This document shows, one piece after another, positions 36,218 to 48,216 of a DNA stretch of 64,000 nt (its first letter is position 1; each line of letters begins with the position of its first letter). Below the pieces are notes generated by a model. That model was not told the origin of the DNA, did no database searches, and saw only the letters and a list, made by a program, of their open reading frames with translations. Made by a program: the position numbers and the translations under genes. Origin of the DNA: Cyclina sinensis (lineage: Eukaryota; Mollusca; Bivalvia; Venerida; Veneridae). The DNA lies in contig JAAONU010000013.1 of NCBI GenBank assembly GCA_012932295.1, positions 5,626,603-5,690,602 on the forward strand, written 5' to 3'.

Positions 36218-37697
36218 ACAAGAAATGTTTGTAAAACATAAATGCCCCCCCAGCAGCACCTAATTGCTTGTGGTTGGGCCAAGCGTTCTCTAGTTATTGA
36301 TCAGAAACCGTTTTTAGGATCAAGGTCCCTGTGGCCTTGACATTTGACCTAATGACCTCAAAATCAAAAGGGGTCATCTACTGGTAATGACCAACCAGCA
36401 TACCAAGTTTGGTGAACCTAGGTCAAAGCATTCTCTGGTTATTGATCAGAAACCGTTTTTAGGATGAAAGTCTCTGTGAGCTTGACCTTTGACCAAATGA
36501 CCTCAAAATCAATAGGGGGTCATCTACTGGTGACGACCAACCAGCATACCAAGTTTAGTGAACCTAGGTCAAAGCATTCTCTAGTTATTGATCGGAAACC
36601 GTTTTAAGGATGAAGGTCCCTTTGAGCTTGACCATTGACCTAATGACCTCAAAATCTGTACGGGTCATCTACTGGTGATGACCAACCAGCATACCAAGTT
36701 TGGTGAACCTAGACCTAAGCGTTCTCTAGTTATTGATCGGAAACCGCTTTAAGGGATGAAAGTCTCTGTAATCTTGACCTTTGACCTAATGACCTCAAAG
36801 TCAATAGGGGTCATCTTCTGGTGATGACCAACCAGCATACCAAGTCTGGTGAACCTAGGTCAAAGTGTTCTATAGTTAATGATCGGACACCGTTTCTAGG
36901 ATCAAGGTCTCTGTGATCTTGACCTTTGACCTAATGACCTCAAAGTCAATAGGGGTCATGTACTGCTAATGACCAACCAGCATACCAAGTGTGGTGAACC
37001 TAGGTCAAAGCGTTCTCTAGTTATTGATCAGAAAACGTTTTTTGGATGAAGATCCCTGTGAGCTTGACCTTTGACCTAATGACCTCAATGTCAACAGGGG
37101 TCACCTACTGGTGATGACCAACCAGCATACCAAAGTTGGTGAACCTAGGTAAAAGCATTCTCTAGTTATTGATCGGAAGCTGTTTATAGGATGAAGGTTC
37201 CTGTGAGGTTGACCTTTGACCTAATGACCTCAAAATAAAAATTGGTCATCTACTGGTGATTACCAATCAGCTGTCCAAGTTTGGTGGACCTAGGTCAAAG
37301 TGCTCTGTAGTTATTCAATGGAAACCGTTTTTAGGATAAAGGTGCCTGTGAGTTTGACCTTTGACCTAATGATCTCAAAGTCAATAGGGGTCATCTACCG
37401 ATGATGACCAACCAGCATACCATGTTTGGTGAACCTAGGTCAATGCATTCTCTAGGTACTGATCAGAAACCGTTTTAAGAAAGAAGGTTCCTGTGAGCTT
37501 GACCTTTGACCTAATGACCTCAAAATCAATAGGGTTATCTACTGGTGATGACCAACCAGCATACCAAGTTTGGTGAACGTAGGTCAAAGCGTTCTCAAGT
37601 TATTGATCGGAAATGAAGTGTCTACGGACGAAATGACCGACAGACCGACCGACATTTGCAAAACTATATGCCCCCTCATCTTCGATGGAGGGCATAA
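36218..37697 (+). mobile_element. Family D element, copy 1, nested in F
   Basis: The head ACAAGAA is followed by hairpin ATGTTT-GTA-AAACAT (36225-36239) and ATGCCCCCCC. Ten units at 145-146 bp read TTGACCTTTGACCTAATGAC, GTGATGACCAACCAGCATAC and TTCTCTAGTTATTGATCGGA. The tail CCGACAGACCGACCGACATT leads to hairpin ATGCCCCCTCATC-TTC-GATGGAGGGCAT (37668-37695). The F unit is cut in its A-run and resumes with the next unit. Confidence 0.8.
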
Positions 37698-37918
37698 AAA
37701 AAAGGTCAGTAGGTCAAAAGAAAAGGTCATGCGATGACATTTTTAAAATTAAAACGAAAAACTGTGCACACGGTCGAAATTTCATTGCTGTTGCTAAAAA
37801 ACAAAAAAGTAGGTCAGTAGGTCAAAAATATAGGTCAAGGAATAATGCTTTTGAAATCATCTTGAAGAAAAATACAAATGGTCCAAATTTATTGCCATAG
37901 CGAAAAACTTTTAAAAAT

Positions 37919-39056
37919 GAGATAAATTAGCGCCGGGGGTGGGGGGGGGGGGCAAGGCAGTGACCCCACTGTAGTCACGGTCGATACTACCAAATATATA
38001 AGCTCCAGGCCTATATAACTCTATGTTAAACATGTGACCTCTGGCAGGGCCATTTTGACCCAGGGGCCATGATTTGAACAATCCTTGTAGAGGTCTACTA
38101 AACAATGCTCAACACCAAATATCTAAGCTCCACGCCTTGTAGTGTCTTACAGGTAGATTTTTAAAGTTTTCCATACATGTATATAACTCTATGTAAATCA
38201 AATAAGCCCTGGGCGGGGTCAGTTTTGACCACAGGGTCACAATTTGAACAATCTTTGTAGAGGTCCACTAGATGATGCCTTGTACCAAATATCTAAGCTC
38301 CAGGCCTTGCAGTTTTGACAAGAAGATTTTTAAAGGATTTACTATATAACTCTATGTAAAACATGTGACCCCTTGGGCGGAGCTAATTTAACCCAGGGGC
38401 CATGATTTCAACAATCTTGGTAGAGGTCTACTAGACAATGCTACACACCAAATATCTAAGCTCCATGCCTTGCGGTTTCTGACAAGAAGAGTTTTAAAGT
38501 TTTCCCAATATAACTCCATGTAAATCAAGTGACCCCAGGGCGGGGCCATTTTTTGACCCAGGAGCCATGATTTGAACAAACTTGGTAAAGGTCCACTGGC
38601 CAATGCTGCACACCAAATATCTAAACTCTAGACCTTGCGATTTCTGACTATGAGATTTTTTAAAGTTTTTCCTATATAACTCTATGTAAAACATGTGACC
38701 CCTGGGGCAGGGCCATTTTTGACCCAGGAGCTGTGATTTGAACAAACTTGGTAGAGGTCCACTAGACAATGCTACATACCAAATCTTACGGCTCAGGGCC
38801 TTATGGTTTCAGACAAGAAGATTTTCAAAGTTTTTCCTTTAAGTTGCCTTAGCAACCAGAGTTCTTGATGGAATTGAATTCTTTGAACAACATTGGCAGA
38901 GCTTCATGCAAGGAATATCCCAGGCATGTTTTGTCAATGTTGGCTTAGCGGTTCAGGAGGAGAAGTCGTTTAAGTCAAATTGTTGACGACGCATGCCGAC
39001 GCACACCGGACATTCAACGATCCCAAAAGCTCACCCTGAGCAGGCTCAGGTGAGCT
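37919..39056 (+). repeat. Family B array inserted in F
   Basis: It begins with a G-run (GCCGGGGGTGGGGGGGGGGG near 37932). B units follow (CCATGATTTGAACAA, GTCTACTAGACAATGCT). The tail is GTTGACGACGCATGCCGACG then GCTCACCCTGAGCAGGCTCAGGTGAGC and TAAAAAG. The CTTTGTG loop of the usual hairpin is deleted to a short form. Confidence 0.7.
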
Positions 39057-39383
39057 AAAAAGTAGGTCAGTATGACAAAAGTATAGGTCATGATATGACG
39101 TTCTTGAAATTGGAACAAAAAACTGTATACATGGTCCAAATTTCATTGCCATAGCTCCGAAAACAAAAAAGTAGGTCAGTAGGTCAAAAATATAAATCAT
39201 GCGATGACATTTTTGAAATCGAAACGAAAAACTGTGCACATTGTCCAAATTTCATTGCTGTAACTAAAAAACAAAAAAGAAGGTCAGTAGGTCAAAAATA
39301 CAGGTCAAGGAATAATGTTTTTGAAATCATCTTGAAAAACTATACAAATGGTCCAAATTTTATTGCCATAGCGAAAAACTTAA

Positions 39384-41057
39384 ACAAGAGGGCCATGATG
39401 GCCCTGTTTCGCTCACCTGAATATGACTGCTTTTAACAAAGTTGCTATGTACCTGGTTAATTGACCCCAGATGACCCATATTCGAACCTGACCTTGAAAT
39501 TATTGAAACAATCTTTCTGACAAATTTCCAGAATATTTGGACTGAAAATGTAGCCTCTAGAGTGCTAACAAGGTTTTTCGATATTTGGGCTCTGTGACCT
39601 AGTTTTTGACCCCAAATGACCCATATCCAAATCTGAGCTAGAAATCATTGAAACAACCTTTCTGACAAATTTCAAGGATATCTGGACTGAAAATGTAACC
39701 TCCAGAGCATTAACAAGGTTTTTTTTTTACTCTTTTGCCATGTGACCTAGTTTTTGACCCAAGATAACCCATATTCAAAACTGAGCTAGAAATGATTGAA
39801 ACAATCTTTCTGACAAATTTCCAGGTTATTTGGACTGAAAATGTTACCTCTAGAGTGTTAACAAGGTTTTCCCTTATTTGGACTCTGTGTCCTAGTTTTT
39901 GACCAAAGTTGACCCATATTCGAACTTGAGCTAGAAATCAACAAAATAACCTTTCTGACAAATTTCTTTGATATTTTGACTGAAAATGTAACCTCTAGAG
40001 TGTTAAAAAGGTTTTTCTATTTTCGAGCTCTGTGACCTAGATTTTGAACCCAGATTACCCATATTTGAATCTGAGCTAGAAATCATAGAAACAACCTTAC
40101 TGACAAATTTCCAGACTGAAAATGTTACCTCTCCTTCTACAAGAAGATTTTCAAAGTTTTCACTATATAAGCCTATGTAAAACCAAAGACCCCCTGGGTG
40201 GGGCCAAATTTGACCCCAGGGGAATAATTTGAACAAACTTGGTAGAGGTCCACTACACAATGCTACATACGAAATCTTAAGGCTCAGGCCCATGTGGTTT
40301 CAGACAAGAAGATTTTCAAAGTTTTCACTATATAAGCCTATGTATAACCAATGACCTCGGGATGGGGCCAAATTTGACCCCAGGGGAATAATTTGAACAG
40401 ACTTGGTAGAGGTCCACTAGACAATGTTACATACCAAATCTTGAGGCTCAGGGCCTTGCGGTTTCTGACAAGAAGATTTTTTAAAGTTTTTCCTATATAA
40501 CTCTATATAAAACATGTGACCCCTGGGGTGGGGCCATTTTTGACCCAGGAGACATGATTTGAACAAACTTGGAAGAAGTCCACTGGACAATGCTGCACAT
40601 CCAAATGTCTTATGTCTAGGCCTTGTGGTTTCTGACATCAAGATTTTTAAGTTTTCTCTATACAAATCTATGTTAAATCAAATGACCCCTGGGGTGGGGT
40701 CAGTTTTGACCCTACGGTTGTAATTTGAAAAAAATTGGTAGAGGTCCACTAGATGATGCTTCATACCACATATCTAAGCTCCAGGCCTTGAGGTTTTGGA
40801 GAAGATTTTTAAAGATCCAACTTTTAAAATCTAATTTTAGCTCCAGTGAACCAGAAATGCAATGGACCAGAACCATTTGAACAATCTTGGTAGAGCTTCA
40901 TGCAAGGAACATCCCAGGCAAGTTTCATTTAATTTGGCTCTTTGGTTTCAGAGGAGATGTCATTTGAATGAAAAGTTGACAACAGGCAGATTGACAGACA
41001 GACTGACGGACGACAGACGACGGACAAAGACTGATCAGAAAAGCTCACCCTGAGCAC
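39384..41057 (+). mobile_element. Family C head with C then B units; tail cut by poly-T
   Basis: The head is ACAAGAGGGCCATGATGGCC with CGCTCACCTGAATATGACTG. C units run to about 40130, and B units from there on. The switch inside one element shows the units can be exchanged between families sharing these ends. The tail GACTGACGGACGACAGACGACG runs to CTCACCCTGAGCACTTT and is then broken by 16 T at 41058-41073. Confidence 0.75.
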
Positions 41058-41337
41058 TTTTTTTTTTTTTTTGAATGCATGCTGAAAAGACTTTCACCCG
41101 TTTTCAGGCCTAAACTAGAATTTTACATTATAAATATTCTTTACGTAAATACAAAGCACACCAGCAAATCTTCAGCGCACAACATGATTTTTTGTAACTA
41201 CAGATTTCTTATTGAAAAAGACCATTTTACCTTTCAAGCGACAAATAATTGATCTGCGAAAAAAGCATAAAACAGGTCCGCGATGATGTATAATCCTACT
41301 GTTGATAATAGACTTCTACAAATTTTATGTTATTTGC

Positions 41338-41419
41338 AAGTGACTTGTAAGTAACTTATAGGTCCCTTATAATTCAAGTATAAGTTGCTTATAAGGGACA
41401 TCTATTACAAGTCACTTAA
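41338..41419. repeat. Imperfect 82-bp hairpin
   Basis: The left arm AAGTGACTTGTAA ... GGTCCCTTATAA and the right arm TTATAAGGGAC ... TTACAAGTCACTT are inverses, with an extra few bases in the left arm. Inner copies of GTAACTTATA / TATAAGTTGC extend the pairing. It resembles a tiny foldback element, or the core of one. Confidence 0.7.
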
Positions 41420-41681
41420 GGTCATTTTTGTAAGGGTTGATAATTATATCAATAAAAAATTTCTATCAATGACAGCCCTACTCTAGGGTGGATTCAAAAT
41501 TGACCCAAAGCAGAGATCAACTAGAAAACACTATGTGCATAATCTTATAAAATTAGGCCTTGTAGTTCCATATAAAACTTTTAAAGATCTTTATTCTATT
41601 TATTTGTTTACTGGTTGGAGATTTGACTGACAACTTCTGCAGAGATTAGTGGCTATATTTTCTAGTTCTTGCTAGACCTAC

Positions 41682-41879
41682 CAAGATTAAACGTCCTTTA
41701 GATGTTCCAGCCACAACTACTGGCTTGTCATCACCTAATACAGTGCTATACAGTGTTGTCACATAACCCTGGACAGGGGAAAGGGTCAGGCTGGAATCCA
41801 TCACTGCTGTGGTATCTCCAATAACATTTGTGTAGATTGAAAGGACGTTTTTGCAGTAGAAATCAGATTCCTTGAATTG
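41682..41879 (-). CDS. Plexin-like receptor, coding exon 2 (sema domain)
   Basis: On the minus strand a strong acceptor (TTAATTGTTTTTCAG) is followed by exactly 66 open codons and a good donor, GTAGGT. The product begins QFKESDFYCKNV and ends VVVAGTSKGRLIL. The end matches the plexin sema blade that reads VAFLGTSDGxLLK, and vertebrate plexins, as I recall them, have an intron at about the same place. It has one cysteine (residue 9), expected to pair within the last sema loops. Both ends are phase 0, so it joins exon 1 (ending CLNET) and exon 3 (starting MNFH) without a shift. It lies about 19.4 kb downstream of exon 1. Further small exons in that intron cannot be excluded. Confidence 0.85.
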
Positions 41880-42302
41880 CTGAAAAACAATTAATTTAAC
41901 TGATTAAAATTTCTTTTTTTTCTCAATAAAGATTAATGTTACTGAACTTCAAATTTTTGTCCTTTAAAAATAATGAAAAATTAAATTAGCTTTCTTGGCT
42001 TCTTCAATCAGCTTGAAATAGGTTATTAACAAGAAACTGGTTATGCTCCCCAAAGTGCTCTCATTTATATGATTTACAGCTTAGAGGAGAAAATTTTATC
42101 ATTTTAGTAGTAGTTCATTTTGCTGAAAGCAATCCAAATGGAATTGAATTTAATTATGGTTACCAATATGGATGGCATGACTTTGGCAAATTTATGAGTA
42201 TTATTAAAATTAGTTCATATAATGACATACTGCATTGTAAATACTCATTTGTTTTAACACGAATTATTGCCTTTATATTTAATGTATGTTAGAAAACTAA
42301 TT

Positions 42303-43076
42303 ACAAGAGAGTTTGTAAAACATACATGCCCTCCTTGCACCTTATTGCTAAAGTGTAGAAAGGTAGAAGGACAGGGACTTGTGTCAGTACATTAAAGGGT
42401 GGATGAATGGGGCTTCTAATATCAAAAGTTATTAGCCATGGCAAGTAGATGAATGAGAGGAACTGTAGATTATGTCAATGACATTTTGGTTAAAAAATGT
42501 ATAAAGTTCAATTACTGGAAACTCGAAAGAGCAAATAAACTGCATGGGTATGGAGGTAGGAAGTTTTGAGGCAGCAAGGCCCAGGGTTCTCTTGTTATCA
42601 ATCAGAAACTGTTTTCCACTTAATGGTTTATGCCCCCGTGATCTTGGCCTTTAACGTAGTGACCGCAAAACCAATGCTTGAAAAGACAAACCTGCATAGG
42701 AAGTCTGAGGAGCCAATGCCCAAGGGTTTTCTAGTTATTGATTGGAAACCATTATTCTATTAATGCTCATTCTGATCTTGAACTTTGACGAAGTGACCCC
42801 CAAAAGCAATATGAGTCATCTTCTAGTCATTGTCAACCTGCATTGCATGTTAAAGTACTGAAGGCCAAAGCATTCTCTTAATATTCATCAGAAACCATTT
42901 TTCAGTTCATGATCCATATGACCTCTGATCCAGTGACCCTAAAAACTACAGAGGTTAACTAATGGTCATTACCAACTTGCCTATAAAGTTTTAGGAAGAC
43001 TGGAATAAGGCATTCATTCTACAGTAATTTATTGGAAACTGTTTCACCTTTCAATGTCACTTTGACCTAGTGATCA
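42303..43076 (+). mobile_element. Decayed family D/I-type element
   Basis: A damaged D head (ACAAGAGAGTTTGTAAAACA, then ATGCCCTCC) is followed by irregular units with TTCTCTTGTTATCAATCAGA and GTCATTGTCAACCTGCA. Units are much more diverged than in D copies 1 and 2. No tail is recognisable. Confidence 0.55.
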
Positions 43077-43078
43077 GA

Positions 43079-45950
43079 ACAAGAGGACCATGATGGACCT
43101 GGATCGCTCACCTGAGTACTTTGCTTGAGGGTCTACCGTTAAGCAAACATCAGAGGCAACATTACATTTTCTAACTGAGGATATTCAAAGATCTCATATT
43201 TTATACAAGAGGGCCATGATGGCCCTAGATCACTCACCTGAGTATTTTGGCTGTAGGTTTGGAGTTAAGCAGTATTTTATGTTTTAATTGAAAATATCCA
43301 AGTTATGTAAATATAAATATGCAAATATGTAAAATATCAGTCAATAAATAAAGGTTCTATGACAGAAAGTAGAACTAGAACTATCACTAAAGGTGATTTA
43401 TACCCCCACATGGGTGCTTGATACTGAAACTGGAAAGCTTAGAATCAATGGTATAAAGTGACATAAGAAACATGGAAATATGTATATATTTTATATTTAA
43501 TACTATTGTATATAGAGAAAACAATTACCAGTAGACCATTGAACTGTATATTTTCTGATCTCTTCTGGAAGAAGACATCTAGAGCATTCACAAGCTTTAC
43601 TTCAAACACGATCATCATCAAATTTTACAAGTACATATTTGGGCTTCAATGCATCCTTATCCATCTGGAAATAAATCCCTGACTGTTCCTGTAACTCATG
43701 AGGTATCATACAGAAACTGTTTTCCTATTCTTAGTTAAAGTGAACAATGACCTTGATCCAACTGGCTCAATTTTCAATCCCAAGCATTGTCTTTATAGAA
43801 AGTTTATCTTTAAAGAAAGTTTCATCATAATATCTCATTCGTAACCCAAGTTATTGAGCAGAAACCTCTTTTTTTATTTTTAGTAACAGTGACCTTGACA
43901 TTGATCTCAGCAGCCCCAAAGTCAAACTTCACCTGTATTTTATGATGTTAGGCCTGTGATCCAAAAATGGTTTAAATCTGTCAAACGTTTCATGAGTTAT
44001 TATCCGTAAACCAGTTTTTCTATTTTTAGTTAAAGCGCACATTGACCAAACGGGCAAAATTTTCAATCCCAAGCGTCTTCTTCATAGAAGCTACCTTTAC
44101 AGCAAATTTCATCATCACAATATCTCATTCTTAACTCAAGGTATTGAGCAGAAATCATTTATTTTTTATTTTTAGTAACAGTGACCTTGACCTTGGCCCC
44201 ACCAGCCCCAAAATCAAACTTGACCTGTATCCTGTGATGTTACACCTGTGTACCAGTAATTGTTTAAATGTGTCAAGATTTCATGACTTATTATCCGGAA
44301 TCAACTTTTCAACCGTTTTATTATTTATAGTAACAGTGACCTTGACCTTGGCCCCACAAGCCCAAATATCTAAGCTGACCTCTATCTTATGATGTTACAC
44401 CTGTGTACCAAAAATTGTTTAAATCTGTCAAGCCATTCATGAGTTATTGTCCGGAAACCGTTTTTCTATTTTTAGTAACAGTGACCTTGACCTTGGCCCT
44501 ACCAGCCCCCATATCAAACATGACCTGTATCTTATGATGTTACACCTGTGTACCAAAAAATTTTTTAATCTGTCTAGCCTTTCATGCGTGCTCATCCAAA
44601 AACTGTTTTTCTCTTTTTAACAGTGACCTTGACCTTGGCTACACCAGCCCCAATATCCATGTTACACCTGTGAACCAAAAATTGTTTAAATCTGTCAAGC
44701 CATTCATGAGTTATTGTTCGGAAACTGTTTTTCTATTTTTAGTAACAGTGACCTTGACCTTGGCCCCAAAAGCCCCAATATCGAACTTGACCTGTATCTT
44801 GTGACGTTTCAACTGTGTACCAAATTTTTGTTTAAATCTAGCCTTTCATGAGTTCTTGTCCGGAAACCATTTTTCTATTTTAGTAACAGTGACCTTGACC
44901 TTTGCCCCACCAGCCCCAATATCAAACCTGATCTGTATCTTATGATGTTACACCTCCGTACCAAAAATTATTTAAATCTGTCAAGCCTTTCATGAGTTAT
45001 CGTCCGGAAACCATGACGGACCGACAGACCAACCGACCGACAACCTCACTCCTATATACCCCCTCAAACTTTGTTTGTGGGGATATAAATATCTATCATA
45101 AGCTATGGTGACCTTGACCTTGACCCAGTGACCTAAATCCCTATCCATGAGTAGAGGTCCATGCAAGGATCCTAATATCAAAGATATTGGTCTCAAAATG
45201 AAAGCTGTATGAGGTACAGTACTTAAACCTATTTTTAGCCTCGGTGAACTTTAACCTAATCTAATTAATCGAAAAAGCTTGATAAAGCTTGTTTCATGCC
45301 AAATTTTAAAATTCTAGGCTTTGTGGTTTCAGACATGAAGATTTTTTAAAGATTTTCTTCTATACTGCAATTTCAAATTTGTGATCCCTCAGGAGGGGTC
45401 AATACTGACCAAAGGAAAATTTTTTTAACATACTTGGCAGACGTCCTCCAGACATTGCTATATACCAAATCGTAAGGCTCAGGGCCTTGAAGTTTCATAC
45501 AAGAAGATTTTTCAAAGTTTACCCTATATGAACTCATGTAAAAATCAGTTGACCCCCAGTAGAGCCACATTTGACCCAAGAGGTATAATTTCAACTATCT
45601 TGGTTGATGTTTACTAGACCTTGCTACATACCAAATCTTAAGAATCAGGGCCTTCTGGTTTCAGACAAGAAAATTTTCAAAGTTTTCCCTATGTAAAATC
45701 AATAGACCCCTCGGGCAGAGCCAAATTTGACCCCAGAAGCATAATTTGAACAAACTTGGTACAGGTCCACATGACAATGCTACATACCAAATCTTAAGGC
45801 TCAGGGCCTTGTGTTTTCAGACAAAAAGATTTTTAAAGTTTCACTATATAAGCCTATGTAAAACACACTTACCACCGTGGCAGGGCCAAATTTGACCCCA
45901 GGTGTATAATTTGAACAAACTTGGTAGAGGTCCACAAGACAATGCTACAT
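43079..45950 (+). mobile_element. Two R-type heads and an R/B array, split by E
   Basis: Heads lie at 43079 (ACAAGAGGACCATGATGGAC) and 43205 (ACAAGAGGGCCATGATGGCC), 126 bp apart. The R unit breaks at AGAAAGTAGA (about 43372) and resumes at about 45088 with AATATCTATCATAAGCTATG. The unbroken unit near 18347 reads AGAAAGTAGAAATATCTATT. B units follow to 45950, where another R head starts. Confidence 0.75.
43373..45088 (+). mobile_element. Family E element, copy 3, complete, nested in R
   Basis: The head AACTAGAACT is followed by hairpin ATCAC-TAAAG-GTGAT (43382-43396) and TATACCCCCACATGGG. A left region follows with TCTTCTGGAAGAAGACATC, then E units (GTGACCTTGACCTTGGCCCC). The tail GACAGACCAACCGACCGACA leads to hairpin TATACCCCCTCAAAC-TTT-GTTTGTGGGGATATA (45055-45087). 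This copy is the reference for the damaged E copies at 28-33 kb. Confidence 0.85.
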
Positions 45951-48216
45951 ACAAGAGGGCCGTGATGGCCCTGCATCACTCACCTGAGTGCTTTGGCTGT
46001 AGGTTTGCTGTTAAGCAGTATTTCACTTTTTATGTTTTAACTGAAAATATCCAAGTAATGTAAATATAAATATGCAAATATGTAAAATATCAGTCAATAA
46101 ATAAAGGCTCTATGACAGAAAGTAGAATTATCTATTATAGGCTTTGGTGACCTTGACCCAGTGACTGCAAACCCTACCCATGGGTAGAGGTCTCTACAAG
46201 GAACCTATCTACTGAATACCAAAGATATTGGTCTATAAATGAAGGCTTTATGATGTACAGTAGATAAATTTATTTTTAGCTTTTAACCTAATCTAATAAT
46301 TTGAAAAAGCTTGATAAAGCTTGCTTCATGCCAAATTTTAAAATTCTAGGCCTTGTGGTTTCAGACAAGAAGATTTTTAAAAATTTACTTTTTTACATAT
46401 TTAGGGCCCCCGGGGCGGGGCAAATTTTGACACCAGGGCCAACATATAAAGAATACTGGTAAAGGTTCTCTACACAATACTCCACACCAAATATCTAAGG
46501 TCAAGTCCTATTAGTTTTGGAGAAAAATGATTTTTAATGCTTTTCCTATATAACTATATGTAAACCAAGAGAACCCTAGGGCGTGGCATATTTTGACCCA
46601 GGGGACATAATTTGAACAAACTTGGTAGACATCCACTAGCCAATGCTACATACCAAATATCTAAGCTGTACGCATTGTGGTTTCTGAGAAGAAGGTTTTT
46701 AAAGATTGCCTTTTTTACATATTTAGGGCCCCCAGGGTGGGGCCAATTTTGACCCCAGGGCCAACAGATAAAGAATACTGGTAAAGGTTCTCTACACAAT
46801 ACTCCACACCAAATATCTAAGGTCAAGTCCTATTAGTTTTGGAGAAAAATGACTTCTAATGTTTTTCTTATATAACTAGAAATGGTTTTTGATTGAACAA
46901 AAACATATGTCTCCCCCCAGCCAGTTGCTGCAGGCAGTATTGAATCAGACGATTGTAAAATTTGACATTTAACCTCCAAGTGTGACCTTGACCTTGAGAC
47001 ACCACACCGCAAAGTGGGTACTGCATGTCGCCTTGATGAGGTGAACATCTGACCCAAGTTTCATAAAAATCCTTCAAGGGCTTTTGAAGATACAGAGCGG
47101 ACACAATTTTGTGGCATTTGACATTTAATCTCCAAGTGTGACCTTTACCTTGAGACACCACACCCGCAAAGTGGGTTCTGCACGTCGCCTTGATGAAGTG
47201 AACATCTGACCCAAGTTTCAAAAAAATTCTTCAAGGGCTTTGGAAGATACAGAGCGGACACGATTTTGTGACAGACAGACAGACAGACGGACGGACGGAC
47301 GGACGGACAACCGGGGGAAAAACAATATGTCTCCCCCATTTTTGGGGGGAGACATAACTATATGTAAAGCAAGAGAACCCTGGGGCGTGGCCAATTTTGA
47401 CCCAGGGGACATAATTTGAACAAACATGGTAGACATTCACTAGACAATGCTACATACCAAATATCTAAGCTGTAGGCATTGTGGTTTCTGAGAAGAAGAT
47501 TTTTAAAAATTTACTTTTTTACATATTTAGGGCCCCCAGGGCAGGGCCAATTTTGACCCCAGGGCCAACATATAAAGAATACTGGTAAAGGTTCTCTACA
47601 CGATACTCCACACAAAATATCTAAGGTCAAGTCCTATTAGTTTTGGAGAAAAATGACTTTTAATGTTTTTCCTATATAACTATATGTTAACCAAGAGAAC
47701 CCTGGGGCGTGGCCAATTTTGACCCAGGGGACATAATTTGAACAAACTTGGTAGACATCCACTAGACAATGCTACATACCAAATATCTAAGCTGTTCGCA
47801 TTGTGGTTTCAGAGAAGAAGATTTTTAAAGATTTCCTATATAAGTCTATGTAAAATGAAGTGACCGCTGGGGCAGGGCCAATTTTGACTCCAGGGAAATA
47901 ATTTGAACAATTTTTGTAGAGTTCCATTAGAGGGTGCTAAATGCCAAATGTCTAAGCTCTAGGCCTTGTGGTTTCAGACAAGAAGATTTTCAAAGTTTTT
48001 CCTTTAAGTTGCCATAGCAACCAGAGTTCTTGATGGAATTGAATTCTTTCAACAACTTTGGTAGAGCTTCATGCAATGAACATCCCAAGCAAGTTTCATT
48101 TAATCTGGCCCTTTGGTTTCAGAGAGAATGTCATTTGAATGAATAGTTGACGACGGACGGACGACGGACAAAGACTGATCAGAAAAGATCACCCTGAGCA
48201 CTTTGTGCTCAGATGA
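45951..48216 (+). mobile_element. R head with B array, containing V; complete tail
   Basis: The head is ACAAGAGGGCCGTGATGGCC with ATCACTCACCTGAGTGC. R units give way to B units with AGTCCTATTAGTTTTGGAGA. V is inserted at 46875. The tail is GACGACGGACGGACGACGGA, then ATCACCCTGAGCACTTTGTG and CTCAGATGAGCTAAAAA. Confidence 0.75.
46875..47357 (+). mobile_element. Family V element nested in B
   Basis: The head ACTAGAAATGG contains a weak hairpin (TTTTTG-ATTGAA-CAAAAA), then CATATGTCTCCCCCCAGCC. Two units of about 145 bp read CCTCCAAGTGTGACCTTGAC, GCACGTCGCCTTGATGA and AAGATACAGAGCGGACAC. A GACAGACAGACGGACGGACG tract precedes hairpin ATGTCTCCCCCA-TTT-TTGGGGGGAGACAT (47327-47355). Flanking B sequence TATATA / CTATATGTAAAGC restores the empty site. 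Confidence 0.85.

Larger units (their letters stand above)
35347..39382 (+). repeat. Family F array (~108-bp units), split by D and B
   Basis: Units read AAAGTAGGTCAGTAGGTCAA, AATATAGGTCATGCGATGAC, ACTGTACACATGGTCCAAAT and TTGCCATAGCTCCAAAAAC. They start at 35353, 35461, 35568, 35676, 35783, 35892 and 36004. The array continues at 37698-37918 and 39059-39382. It has no head, tract or hairpin of its own. The A-rich end of the unit is where D, B and C elements have inserted. Open frames here are shadows. Confidence 0.75.
41058..42302. other. Low-copy DNA around plexin-like exon 2
   Basis: It starts with T16 (41058-41073), which could mark the poly-A end of a minus-oriented retroposon, although no tRNA-like head or second boundary was found. 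It contains a long hairpin (41338-41419), a short decayed B unit near 41470-41600 and the coding exon at 41682-41879. The rest is AT-rich intron-like sequence. Confidence 0.55.

Noticed and set aside
36218..37697. CRISPR-like regular array
   Set aside because: The whole 145-bp unit is repeated with drift; there are no short conserved repeats with unique spacers, and the genome is eukaryotic.
41058..41480. SINE or LINE end suggested by T16
   Set aside because: No tRNA-like promoter boxes, reverse-transcriptase frame or target duplication could be found; a poly-T run alone is not enough.
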